NCBI GenBank assembly: GCA_020205615.1
Contig: CM035163.1
Span: forward strand, 56,083,899-56,147,898
Direction: 5' to 3'
DNA: 64,000 bases
From: Panax quinquefolius
Taxonomy: Eukaryota; Streptophyta; Magnoliopsida; Apiales; Araliaceae
Shown: piece by piece, positions 34,294 to 45,345 of the stretch
Layout: the number at the start of each line of letters is the position of its first letter
Position numbering within the stretch: the stretch's first letter is position 1
The notes under the pieces: model-generated
The model's database searches: none
Told to the model about the DNA's origin: nothing
Seen by the model: the letters and a program-made list of their open reading frames with translations, nothing else
Made by a program: the position numbers and the translations under genes

Positions 34294-37200
34294 AAGCTCA
34301 TTCTTCTTTCATTCTCATCAATTCACTAAGACTCACAAGAGAAATTATAGAGATAGAAACTTTAGAGAGAGAAGCTATAGAGAGAAAGAAGAAGATAAGT
34401 CTGCTACCTCACTATTCCAGTATCCAGTCTTCTTCTGAGGTAAGGGATATTATTTTGTTCAGTATTCATAAGGAATAATATTTTCTTCCATACTCTGTAG
34501 TATGTGAGTAATATTATTTCATCTCGTATTCCTAATTATACCCTCATTTTGTTAAATTATTGCTTCTATACTTCGTGAAATTAATAGAATATCCTTGAAA
34601 TTTGCGCTTCATCTAGTATCGTTTCACAAGGATATTTTCTACACATTCTTGTTAAATTTTAAGCTTTTCATGCCGGAGTACTGTCCATAAGTACTATTCA
34701 TTTATACGGTACTATTCACAAAGTACTATTCATGGGGTACTATTCCTGAAATACTATTCACGGGGTACTATTCACCTAAAGTACTATTCATGATAAAAAT
34801 TGATTTCTTTTCGGTTTAAATCATTTTTGATACAATATCATTCTTGAATTTTACTCCACAAAGCAGTATCATGTTGGCAATTTGATCATTATTGAATTCT
34901 GGATAAATTAAATTATAAATTTTTAAAAATTTATCATTTGCTTTCTTTTAATTGAATTCTTATATCATTGTCATCATCCTCATGCTTATATTATGATGAA
35001 AGTCATCTTTGGCTTACGTGCATAGATGGACTGTTGATTGGTATACTTATGACCAAGGATCATTCGGTATAATCATGACCCTTAATGTTATAAATGATAT
35101 GGTAAAAGTCCTCATTGGCTTGTAGTGCATTGATGGACAGTTGTTGGTATGATTATGATTAGGGATTATTTGGTATAATCATGACCATTGATGATTACAT
35201 GTGTAACGCCCTAAAATCCTCGAAATCCGGTCTATTTTCACATCCGAATTCCATACGTCACGATCCCATCTCCTTCTAAACATACATCATTATATAGCTA
35301 AATATAATAATATACATCCTCAAATCCCAGGTTCTAAAAACTTAAAACCTCTTTCATTCCAAATAATTATAATTACATTATTCTTTACATCTTGTACAAG
35401 TGACTTTTATCCGCCACCAAGGATACATAATCGTTCATTAAACTATTCTATAGTTTAATTCCATCATTATATATTACCAGTCTTCGCTTGATCTTTACGA
35501 ACATTTATCTAATGAATAGCACTTCTTCTGGATACCGATCAGCTTGATCTTTCCGGGATCCTTAAGTTCTTTCTAACATCGTTTGCTGAAAATATTTTTA
35601 TTTAAAGCAAGTGTGAGCATTCAATTGCTCAGCAAGTCATAACAGTTGAACAAACAACATCGAGAATTTAAACATTCCTTTAAGACTTCAATAACCGAAC
35701 AAAGGTTATGAAGCAGCTTGAATAATAGGAATAATCTCGATTCCTATCATTTTAAAACATTAGTTACATTCCTTTTGAAATACTTTCATTCTCTACTCTC
35801 TTTCATACACATTCTGTCTGGCTAGAATCAATAGCACAAACTTAACAATAATGGTTCATGTATAAACAGAACATGCTCATATTGAACAGTTCAATCACAG
35901 AACAGTTCATATCATAGAAACATCGAAGTGTTCACATTGTGGCATAAGGCCTCATATATTCTAACACCTTGTACAAATATCACACATTTGCACATATACA
36001 GAACTTCTCAAGCTCAACATCTGAGAAGTTTTAGAAACTAGCATTCATTTAAAATATGAATGAAGTTAGAAAACTTGCCTTACGCACAACTACAGCTTAT
36101 AGTTTACGCTGAACTGCTCATTCCAATTCCTATGTAGCACATAAGGAAATAACACATATACCAATTAGTCATATACTTGACTTACGCATTGGTTTACTTA
36201 ACTTCACTTCTTAAGGTTCACGTTCTTACAAACTAAGTTTACGCGACCAACTTCCTTTATCGGTTAACGGCCTCATGACATACGAAGATGTCTTACTCAA
36301 TACGTTCATCATCTTTGATGATTTACATTCTTATCTTCTTCTTGTATTCTCCTAGGACTCAGCACACATCGTGTCTCTGCTAGTAGTCCATATGGTACTC
36401 TGAGTGGTTTCCCACAAACAACCAACAAACAAGTTCCGCCTCGCCTACACCGCTTATAAATAGCAGTGAGTTAGATCGATTGCCGGTTATTGTATATACC
36501 TTCTCTCTGAAGGAATTGTTTAGCTTGACTTCCGTATATGTCAACCATCAAAGGTTACGATTGTACTAGAACCTAAATTCATCTTAACTTACCCGAACTA
36601 TTAAACTATAATGTTCGTTAAGTCAAATTCTTATTCCTTATGGCTTTCCGGCAACTAAATGCCATACCTCAGGATTCATTCTTTATCGTCTAAGTCATAC
36701 AATCTTTTGTATACTCAGAACAATCATTTAATATTCATTCTACAAATTTATAGCGTTAAGCATTTTACGTTACCTTATTCTTATCTTACAACGTCCAATT
36801 CATTCGACTCGGAACGTCATCCAAGTTATAAACATTAACTCAGCTTCTTAACGTTATGCGTACTTATCTTTAATTTAGCTTCTTCACCATTCACAGGTTT
36901 AATCATTGGTCTTGATTATCCTACGGTCAAACCATACATGGAGTGTAGGTTTTACCCGTTTAATATTTGCGTACACTCACCCTTCACGTCGGTTAAAGTG
37001 TTCAACGCTTAAATTTCATTTTAACATTCTCATCCGACTCACATTCGGCTTTCATTAATCTTATTACCGTTCGCTACGGCTTTCTTGATAATTCATATCT
37101 TACTTACTACTCCCGTCAACGTCTAAGTCATACAACCAATGTATACTTAGAACATTCGCTCAACGTGAATACGATTCACGAGGATTGTTTATGTATTCAA

Positions 37201-37704
37201 CAATTATGTTACTTGCCTCATAATTCTATTTAACCTTCATCCAAGGTTTTAATTACTTTCATTCATTACTCGTCACCTGAACCCCATGTTCATAATTCTT
37301 ACCTAATGTCAAAGCCATACGGTTCATTGTATGTTAAGACCGATCGTTCATCGCAACAGCGTTGCGTTCACAGCGTCTAAACGCTTTACATTCATCTCTC
37401 ATGACCATGGCATAACATCGAAATGTTATTCATTACCCTAGTCAATCAACGTTTAAGGAATCACAATTATAGCAATCCCTTACGTTCGTTTCATTGTGAC
37501 TACGGTTCCCGGACATTAGTTCCGTAACCCGTGTCTACATTCTTTGTCTTTTAATCTCATTTAATCTTTTCGTTCAACCTTCATCAAAGGTTTAATACAC
37601 TTTATAAAGTGTTACACAAGTTGAATTATAAGTTCATATTTCTTTCTTGCACATCCCCTAGTAATTGAGCAATAAAAATCTCATTTCTGGGTATTGCCCT
37701 GCAC

Positions 37705-37830
37705 TGGCGCCGCGGCGCCATGCCCTTCTCTTTCTTTCGCGCTGCGGTGCCACTTAGTAGTAGCTAATGGCCCGAGCTCACGCTGTGGTGCCGGCCCCCA
37801 AGGCACGACTCGTACTGCGGCGCCGAGCAT
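37705..37830. repeat. GC-rich palindromic boxes in solo LTR
   Basis: GGCGCCGCGGCGCC (about 37707-37720) is a perfect 14-base palindrome. Degenerate relatives CGCTGCGGTGCC, CGCTGTGGTGCC and ACTGCGGCGCCG follow at 25-50 base spacing. Compare 8700-8815. Confidence 0.8.
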
Positions 37831-38769
37831 GAACCCTAGAAAAAATTTTCTAAGTTTTTTACAAGCTTGAGACGCTAACTTTGAAATCTAATATAACTCG
37901 GAACGAGGACATTCCAAAGCCATTTTCTTCCTTATCTTATGTACTTCGATTACCCATGAACAGAACTTCATTCTGAATCCTTTAACATGCCATTCAATTG
38001 GTTTAATCTTCGCTCTTCGTTCATTTTACGTTATTAACGTTCTTCTTTCGTTCGTCCGTAATTCGGTCATCCGAACTCAGAATTTGTTCGTTCTTGAGTC
38101 CATGACTCATGTTTTCTACGTTCTCTTACATTCTTATGAAACCCTACATGATTGAGTTCATTTACTAACTTTTTAATTCTCGTTCTTCTTTTACGAAAAT
38201 TTTGCCATAACTTCGTTATAGCTCAATTTTAATCCGTTCTTCATGAACGTTTCTAACATTCCTAACCAAGCAATAAGCAACTAACTTATACACGATGGTT
38301 TTAAACTTGTCCATCAACAACAATTATCCTACGATGGTTTTAAATTTGTCCTGGAATTTGATGTTATAAAACATCATTCCTTACTTATTTGACCTACTCA
38401 TTCATAAGATTCATTTGGATCGCTCAAAATCCTTACGAATCTTATACTTCCTTAAGAAATTTATAAACTAAATTCCTAATTCTTATTTCTTCATTTTCTC
38501 ATGATTTCAACCATATGAAATCATTCTTAACTTCATCTATTCCTTATCTTCATTAAGTTATGTTTTTTTGAGCATTTTAAACTTAAAGAAAAATAGAAGA
38601 AACTAGGGTTCGGATTACCGTTCTTCTTTAATCTCCTTCCGTCGGACAAAGCGTACATTTGAGCTAGCTTTTCCTCATTTCTCTTCCTCTCTTCTCCCAT
38701 CCGAACCCTCTCTCTCTCTCTCTCAAAGAGTAGGATTTTCAAAAGCTCAAAATAATGAACTAAAGCTTT

Positions 38770-38778
38770 CTATTTATA
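38770..38778 (-). promoter_or_regulatory. TATA box of solo LTR 35202-39664
   Basis: TATAAATAG on the minus strand, about 0.9 kb from the LTR start at 39664. A purine tract GAGAGAGAG..GGGTTCGG follows about 45 bases downstream in transcript sense. Confidence 0.55.
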
Positions 38779-40251
38779 GAAAACCAAGGCTAGGGGTATT
38801 TTGGTCATTTCACCCCCTAACCTCCTTACTATTCAAAGTTTAGCCACCAAGTTTACTTGGTGGCCAAGTGGCCACCCCACCTCCTTACGTAGCTTCCCTT
38901 GGAAGCTTCGTGCTTCCGTCTTTCGGGTTTCATCTACGCTTTTTAAAAGCGCTATTCTCTAATCCAAATATTTTTGGATATTTCATCTTTCCTTTACCGA
39001 TTAACTTTTACGTATTCTTCGGATTTCTGAAAAACTGAAAAACACTTTTTGGTGTCAAGCATTTTCCTTCACGTTTTCCCTTAACGTAGCTAAACGAGTG
39101 AAAAGTACATTACAGTACTTTTTGTTGTTTTTATTTCGTTCGAGTTCTGCACATTTTTTGAGAAAAATATTTATCTGCTTAATTAACTTTTCACAATATA
39201 TTATCATCAAATCTTTCGACGGAATGTCATTTCGACATACCGAACTCTCGGAACGGCTTAAGGTTATTCAAACCCTAACCCTTAGGTTTCAAGTCCAGAG
39301 GCGAAAACTTCGTTTTTGCCATAACTGAATTATTATTAAATATTCCATCTCGTCTTAGAATTCTATCATTACGCGTTTCTCAGAAATTCAAAATAAATCT
39401 CCGAGCAGAAATGGATGAATAGTGCCTATTTCGTCTTTTTCCCCAGAAATATTTTTGTTCCCAGAAAAATTTTATTTTCGTCTTGAAAATTCTTACTCAT
39501 TCAGTCTAGCTCGTAGTTAGAATCCTCCCGATTTATAATCATCCTAGGTTATAGAACGATTAATAAACACATAACACATAATAGTATTAATAAAAATTCA
39601 TTTTATTAATAACTAATTCTTTAATCTTAAATTCTGGACAATCCGATTTTTCCGGGTTGTCACAACATGAATATCCTTGGCCCGTAGTACAGGGATGATT
39701 CGATGATGTGGTTTATTTATTGAGCTGAGTCTCAGCGATAAAGTTGATGAAAAACTTTTTAAATCATAGAAGATAGTAGATATCATGCTCTACTTGACTC
39801 TTCTAATGGATTGCTTGTTTCGCTGCAGTTAAACTTGATGTTTATTGTATTTTATCAGTTTAACACTGTTGAAGGCTAATGATAATTTATTCTGCATTAT
39901 CTTAGTCATAATATTTCTTACTGGGCTAGTTGAGCTCACCCTTTTGCTTTCATTGTTCTCTTCAGGAAATGAGAACGTAGCCGAGACTAGTCGGGGAATA
40001 GAGTGATGGTGCGAGATGGTGTTATAGTAGTCCTCACTATTCTATGAAATAGTGTAACAATAAATGTAATGAGGACTCCATTTGAGTTTGGATATTATCT
40101 AGAAGACAATATTCATATAAAAACTCGGCTATGTTTTCTTCGTATTTTTACACGACAATTGTATTAAAGAAGTTTGTATTTGTTTTCTGTACCATGTATT
40201 TGGCGACTCAAGATGGGTGATGTATACCTATTTTAGGGGCGTCACACCGAC

Positions 40252-41395
40252 CATGGGATAGACCAAACAAGTGGAATTCTAAAAGGATTTGTCTATCTAT
40301 AGTTGAGAAGTTGGAATGCTTGAAGGTTGATTCTAGAGCTTGCATTGCAATTTATGCTGGATATGATAAATATCAAGTGTCTGAAACATTTGGTTCTCAA
40401 TTTTCAATTAACCTATATACAAAGGAGTGCACATGTAGAAATGGCAATTAAATGGTATACCTAGTTGCCATTGGATTAGAGCCATATTTTAATGATTATG
40501 ATCCACTAGATTATGTGCATGAGTGGTATGACGTTGAGACTTATAGACAGACATATGATGGAATCATTAATCCTGTACCTTCATCATAATTTTGAAACAT
40601 CAAAACCTACCACCTATGTTACCCCCTGCATACAATATCAAACTTGTTAGACCACAAAGTGTTAGGAGGAAGAGCCAAGGAGAGGTTGAATGAGGTGCGA
40701 ATTGAACTAGACTTAAGAGAAGACCTTACAAGGAAAGGTGAAAAAGGTGTGGTGAATATGGCCATAACAAAAAAGGGTGCAAGATGCCAATAACATTTGG
40801 AGGTCAAGGAAATGAACATTATGGAAATATCAGGGAACCAGCTCAAGGCAGTAGAAAACAAAAACTGCCAGTAAGTATATTTATTTTATAATAACATTAT
40901 AGTTTGTTCTTATATATATATATATATATATATATATTATGATTTTGTATGTAGGTAAAAAGGCCTAAAGAAACATGGGTCCCTAAGTCTAAACCTCCAC
41001 CATATAGAAAATCATGGGTGCCTCCTAGAGCTACATCATCAACATCTACAAGGGTAATATTACTAATTATAATTATATTTACCATTTTTTTTCACTGGAT
41101 TTTCCTTGATTACCATTTTAAATGAATTTATTGCCATTTTAAATGAATTTATGTAGATTTCAAATGAGCCACCACCAACGAGGGTCTATAACTTGAATCT
41201 AAATGAGTCATCATTTGCTACATCTAAACAAGTAATGTCATTTTCTAATTATAGTGTAGTTTTTTAATTGAATGTCATCTCTAATTTATATTCACATAAC
41301 CTGATGTGTAGATTGCGGGAGTGGAGAACCAAAAAGCCATCTCAAGGTTGCAAGGAAGTGGTAATTAAGGGTTGCAAAAAGACAATAAATAAGTA
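40252..41395 (+). pseudogene. Mutator-like (MULE) transposase, C-terminal part
   Basis: Continuation of the gene at 32165-33299. It reads WNSKRICLSIVEKLECLK and YQVSETFGSQFS, then the SWIM zinc finger CTCR..GIPSCHWIRAIF. The second half of the finger needs a one-base frame change at about 40450. DPLDYVHEWYDVETYRQTY and a CCHC-like knuckle CGEYGHNKKGC (about 40755-40790) follow. Introns with GT..AG edges appear at about 40872-40955, 41053-41157 and 41232-41311, the first with a (TA)n run, and short exons such as PKETWVPKSKPPPYRKSW lie between them. The order matches MuDR-type transposases. With the core missing it cannot transpose. Confidence 0.8.
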
Positions 41396-42267
41396 GTTTA
41401 TTATTTTTTTGGTGTTCGTTAAGGAATACTTTAAATATTTAACTAATCTTTTGGGGTATTAATTGGCAATGTTTTTTGCCATGAAATTATTGTTGGTATC
41501 AATAGTTTTGAGATATGTAGACTGTGTGTGGATTGATGGACTCTCATCTCTACGTGTGGATTAATGAAATCTGTAAAAAAGGGAAAGAAATTCATGACTT
41601 AATATTTAGAATGGAGCTATATTTGAATGTCTTTATTACTTTGATTGACATGACTGAATTTTTTTAATTCTATGAGAGTTATTTTTAGTTTTGTTCCATC
41701 AAATAAGAATTTTTAAGTTCTATAAATTTAAAATTACATCAAAACTAAATTTTAGTATTGAAAATTTTAATGGCAATATCAAATCATGCCTCTGTGTTTT
41801 GGTTCATACAAATATTAGTAAACTTTTGAAATAGTAGGAAAGTTAGCAATATATAAAAAAGTTAGTAGGATATGTTCATATTACCTACTTCTTTCTGTTT
41901 TTCATATAGATATTATCATACTAACATAAATATAATTTTTTTAATATTCCAATTTTTACTATTTGGGATCATGTTGTGGTCTCTATTTTCTATATGTCAT
42001 AGAATTATAGGTATAGGTTTACGTTTACATTATTATGCAACTTAACTAAGTTATTGAAAGCAGTATATTGGAAGCCTGCACATCCATTTGTTTTGGAAGA
42101 GAAATGGCAGTTATAGTAATTGTTTAATTGACAATGAATACTTGTTTTGGAGGGAATAAATTGAACAATTATGTTTTCCCTCTCATTTTCTTTTCCTTTC
42201 TTTTCATGCCCATTATGCCCCTAGCTTAGTTAATCTCTGTTAAATGATTTAATAGAAAAATGATAGA
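41396..42267. other. 3' flank of Mutator-like element, unassigned
   Basis: AT-rich, no gene supported. Near 42220-42250 a phrase (GCCCCTAGCTTAGTTAATCT) resembles terminal sequence seen in some plant DNA transposons, but I could not pair it with a left end. Confidence 0.4.
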
Positions 42268-43058
42268 TGTATGACCCCAACTTTTATGAATAAAGATGAA
42301 TTTTTCTCTAAATATCATTTTTGAATATTAAGGTATGAATTTGTTATAATGTTATAGTTGTGAATAATATTTACAAATTTTACAAAGTAAGTAAGTTGTT
42401 ATAAAATATTTGATTGGTTGGGGAATATTTATTTTAACAGGAAATATTAAGATGACGACGCACGATCATTCAGTGGGACCCCTACAAACGAAATTATTTG
42501 CTTGAGTTAGAAAATGATGTAAATATCTTTTTATAAAAATAACTACGAAAGTTTTACCGTTAACTGTTGAAATACCGGTGATAAAGTAAAAGAATGTCTG
42601 GTGGGTTGCATAGTAGCACACGGTATTGATTATTGATGCTTACGTGAGAAGTCACTCAATTATACTCAATTATTGCTACAGTAATTGCTGCATACTATCT
42701 CACATTATTGATTCTATTATTGTCACAGTATCATTTGCATAATATTTTATATTATTAAATTAATAATTGAGATGACAAGTTATTCATATTATTATTTGCA
42801 TTATTGACAATGTCAAGAAAATTATGTCGAGGAAAGGGGTCTGGTCACCTAATTGCGTGCCAATAGGGAGAAATCCTTATCGAAAAGCCCTTCTTTTCTG
42901 GAAATGATCTGATTGTTAATATTGCAAGTTATATTATTGATGAATAAATGTTGTTAAAAATATTGAGGTAATTTTTATGAAGTATTTGTTGTAAGTTTGG
43001 CGTATTATTTGGACTCTCACTTACTCATTTTTTAAAATAATCGGTAGAAAGTTATACA

Positions 43059-43101
<43 letters not shown>

Positions 43102-43270
43102 TTTTGTTTTTTATGAAAAATAGAATATATTATATTTTATTATGCATAGTACTGCATAGTACTGTATAGTAAAATCAAAATTTTTAAACGAATTTAGCCG
43201 TCTGTGCCCGTGAAGCTTTTCCTGTGCAATCTATGATTTTCTAAATTCAAATAGTATCCTTCCATTCTCC

Positions 43271-43279
43271 TATAAATAG
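43271..43279 (+). promoter_or_regulatory. TATA box of 5' LTR 42268-47556
   Basis: TATAAATAG within CTCCTATAAATAGCATGCTTAG. Nearly identical to the box at 44725 in the nested LTR. Confidence 0.65.
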
Positions 43280-44650
43280 CATGCTTAGTTTAGAATTGAA
43301 AATCACACCAGAATCAGAAAATTCTTCTTCTATATTATTGAGCGTATTTCTTTAGAGTTTAAGGAAGCTTTGAGCGTAGAAAACAGTATAAGTTTTCTTC
43401 AAGAATATCCCCGCCTTACCAGTCAGAAATACTCTCTTTTTAATGTAAGGGATATTATTTTTGTTCAATATTCGTATGAAATAATATTTTCTTCCATACT
43501 CTGTAGTATGTAAGTAATATTATTTCATTTCAGATTCTGAATTTTACACTCATTTTGTTAAAGTATTGCTTTTATACTCCGTGAAATTAGTAAAATATCC
43601 TTGAAATTTGTTCTTCATCTAATATCTTTTCACAAAAATATTATTCTGAACATTCTTTGTGTGACCCCAAATTTTATGAATAAAGATTTAAATTTCTCGA
43701 AATATTTTTTAATATTATGGTGTGGATTTGAGATAATGTTTTAGTTGTGGATAGTATTTATAAATTTTGCAAAGTATACAAGTTGTTATAAAATATTCGT
43801 TTGGCCGGGGAATATTCTTTTTGTCGGGGAATATCTGTACTACGATACAATCATTGGTGGACCCCACAACGGAATTATTGTCGGATTGAGAAAATGACAA
43901 AAATATTTTCTAAAAATAACGGCGAAAGTTTTACCATTAACTGTTGAAACACCAAGTGTTAAAAGTACAGTAATACGTGTGGTTGCATAGTAGCACACGG
44001 TATTAATTATTGATGCTTACTTGAGAAGTCACTCAGTTTTGTTCAATTATTGCTACAGTAATTGTTGCATAGCATCTCACGTTATTTGATTCCATTATTG
44101 TCGATATTTTATATATTATTAAATCAATAATTGAGATAACAAAGTTATTAATATTATTATTTGCAATATTAACGATGTCTAAAAATTCTGTCAAGGAGAG
44201 ATTTGGTCACTTAATTGTGCGTCAATAGGGAGAAATCCTTATTGGAAAGCCCCCTCTTTCCTAGGAACGACCTGGTCGATTAATAGTGTGAATTATAATA
44301 ATGATGATGAATTTTGTTTTATTATTATTATTATAAATGTAATAAAATAGAAATATTTTTATATAAAACAGAATACTTTTTATAAAGTTTTGTTTTATTT
44401 GATTATAAATAGAATATAATATATTTTATTATGCATAGTATTTGCATAGTGCTTGCATAGTAAAATCTTTTTATATAAAAAAAATACTTTTATAAAGTTA
44501 TTTATTTTATTAGATTATAAATAGAATATATTATATTTTATTATGCATAGTATTTGCATAATGCCTACATAGTGTTTCAGATAGTAAAATCTTTTTATAT
44601 AAAAATGTAATACTTTTATAAAGTTATTTGTTTTATTAGATTTTAAATAA

Positions 44651-44684
<34 letters not shown>

Positions 44685-44724
44685 ATATATTATATTTTAT
44701 TGCATAGTGTCCTTTCCATTCTCC

Positions 44725-44733
44725 TATAAATAG
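44725..44733 (+). promoter_or_regulatory. TATA box of nested solo LTR 43658-46430
   Basis: TATAAATAG about 1.07 kb from the LTR start. The hairpin array starts about 220 bases downstream and so should be in the transcript leader. Confidence 0.65.
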
Positions 44734-44954
44734 GATGCTTAGTTAGAATTGAAAACACACCAGAAATTCAGAAAATTCTTCTTCTATAATCTTGAGCGTA
44801 TTTCTTTAGAGTTTTAAGAAGCTTTGAGCATAGAAAATAGTCTAAGTTTTCTTCAAGTATATCCCCACCCTAACCGTCGGAATACTCTTCTTTTTAAGGT
44901 AAGGGGTATTATTCTTTCGTATTCATGAAGAGAGTTATTTTTTTTCAATACTCG

Positions 44955-45345
44955 TAAGGGTTGTTATTCCATTCTTTATTATTATGTTGGAATAACCTTG
45001 TCTATGCGAAGTATCGCATATATGGTGAAATTCTTCTGTTATTCCATTCTTTATTATTCTGTTGGAATAATCTGTCTGTACGGTCTATCGCATGCCTGGT
45101 GAATTCTGTTGTTATTCCATTCTTTATTATTCTGTTGGAACATCTTGTCTATACGGATTACATATGACCTGGTTCCATTCTTTGTTATTCTGTTGGAACA
45201 TCCTGTCTGTGCGAATTACGCATGACCTGGTTCCATTCTTTATTATTCTGTTGGAATATCCTGTCTGTGCGGATTACGCATGACCTTGTTCCATTCTTTA
45301 TTACTATGTTGGAATAATCTGTCTATGTGGATTACCGCATGGCGG
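44955..45345 (+). repeat. Hairpin-bearing tandem array in LTR, transcript orientation
   Basis: Six units with spacing of about 75 then about 58 bases. Each has TTCCATTCTTTATTATTCTG then TTGGAAYA and a palindromic core: TATGCGA-AGTA-TCGCATA (45003-45020), TGCG-AATTA-CGCA (45210-45222), TGCG-GATTA-CGCA (45268-45280), ATGTGG-ATTA-CCGCAT (45325-45340). TTCCA and TGGAA can also pair around the ATTCTTTATTATTCT loop. Open frames crossing this array are products of the repeat. Confidence 0.85.

Larger units (their letters stand above)
35202..39664 (-). mobile_element. Solo LTR (4.5 kb) nested in LTR 33300-40246
   Basis: A 4463-base unit with plus-strand ends TGTAACGCCCTAAAATCC..CCGGGTTGTCACA and a perfect duplication ACATG (35197-35201 and 39665-39669). 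Read on the minus strand it starts TGTGACAACCCGG, a style common in large plant chromovirus LTRs. The TATA box on the minus strand supports this orientation. It contains GC-rich palindromic boxes at 37705-37830, a (CT)n tract at 38703-38724 and many short ACGTT/TTACG phrases. It encodes nothing recognisable. Confidence 0.88.
33300..40246 (+). mobile_element. Solo LTR of dominant family, split by another solo LTR
   Basis: The LTR starts TGTAAGACTTCAAC and ends AGGGGCGTCACA. The flanks CCAAC (33295-33299) and CCGAC (40247-40251) are a target duplication with one change. The family LTR is made of 33300-35201 and 39670-40246 (about 2.48 kb together). Flanks are MULE coding on both sides with no pol or gag, so it is a solo LTR. 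Confidence 0.88.

Noticed and set aside
44955..45345. CRISPR-like array (regular repeats with variable parts)
   Set aside because: Units are tandem LTR modules in a plant retrotransposon. The variable parts are related palindromes, not unique spacers, and there are no cas genes.
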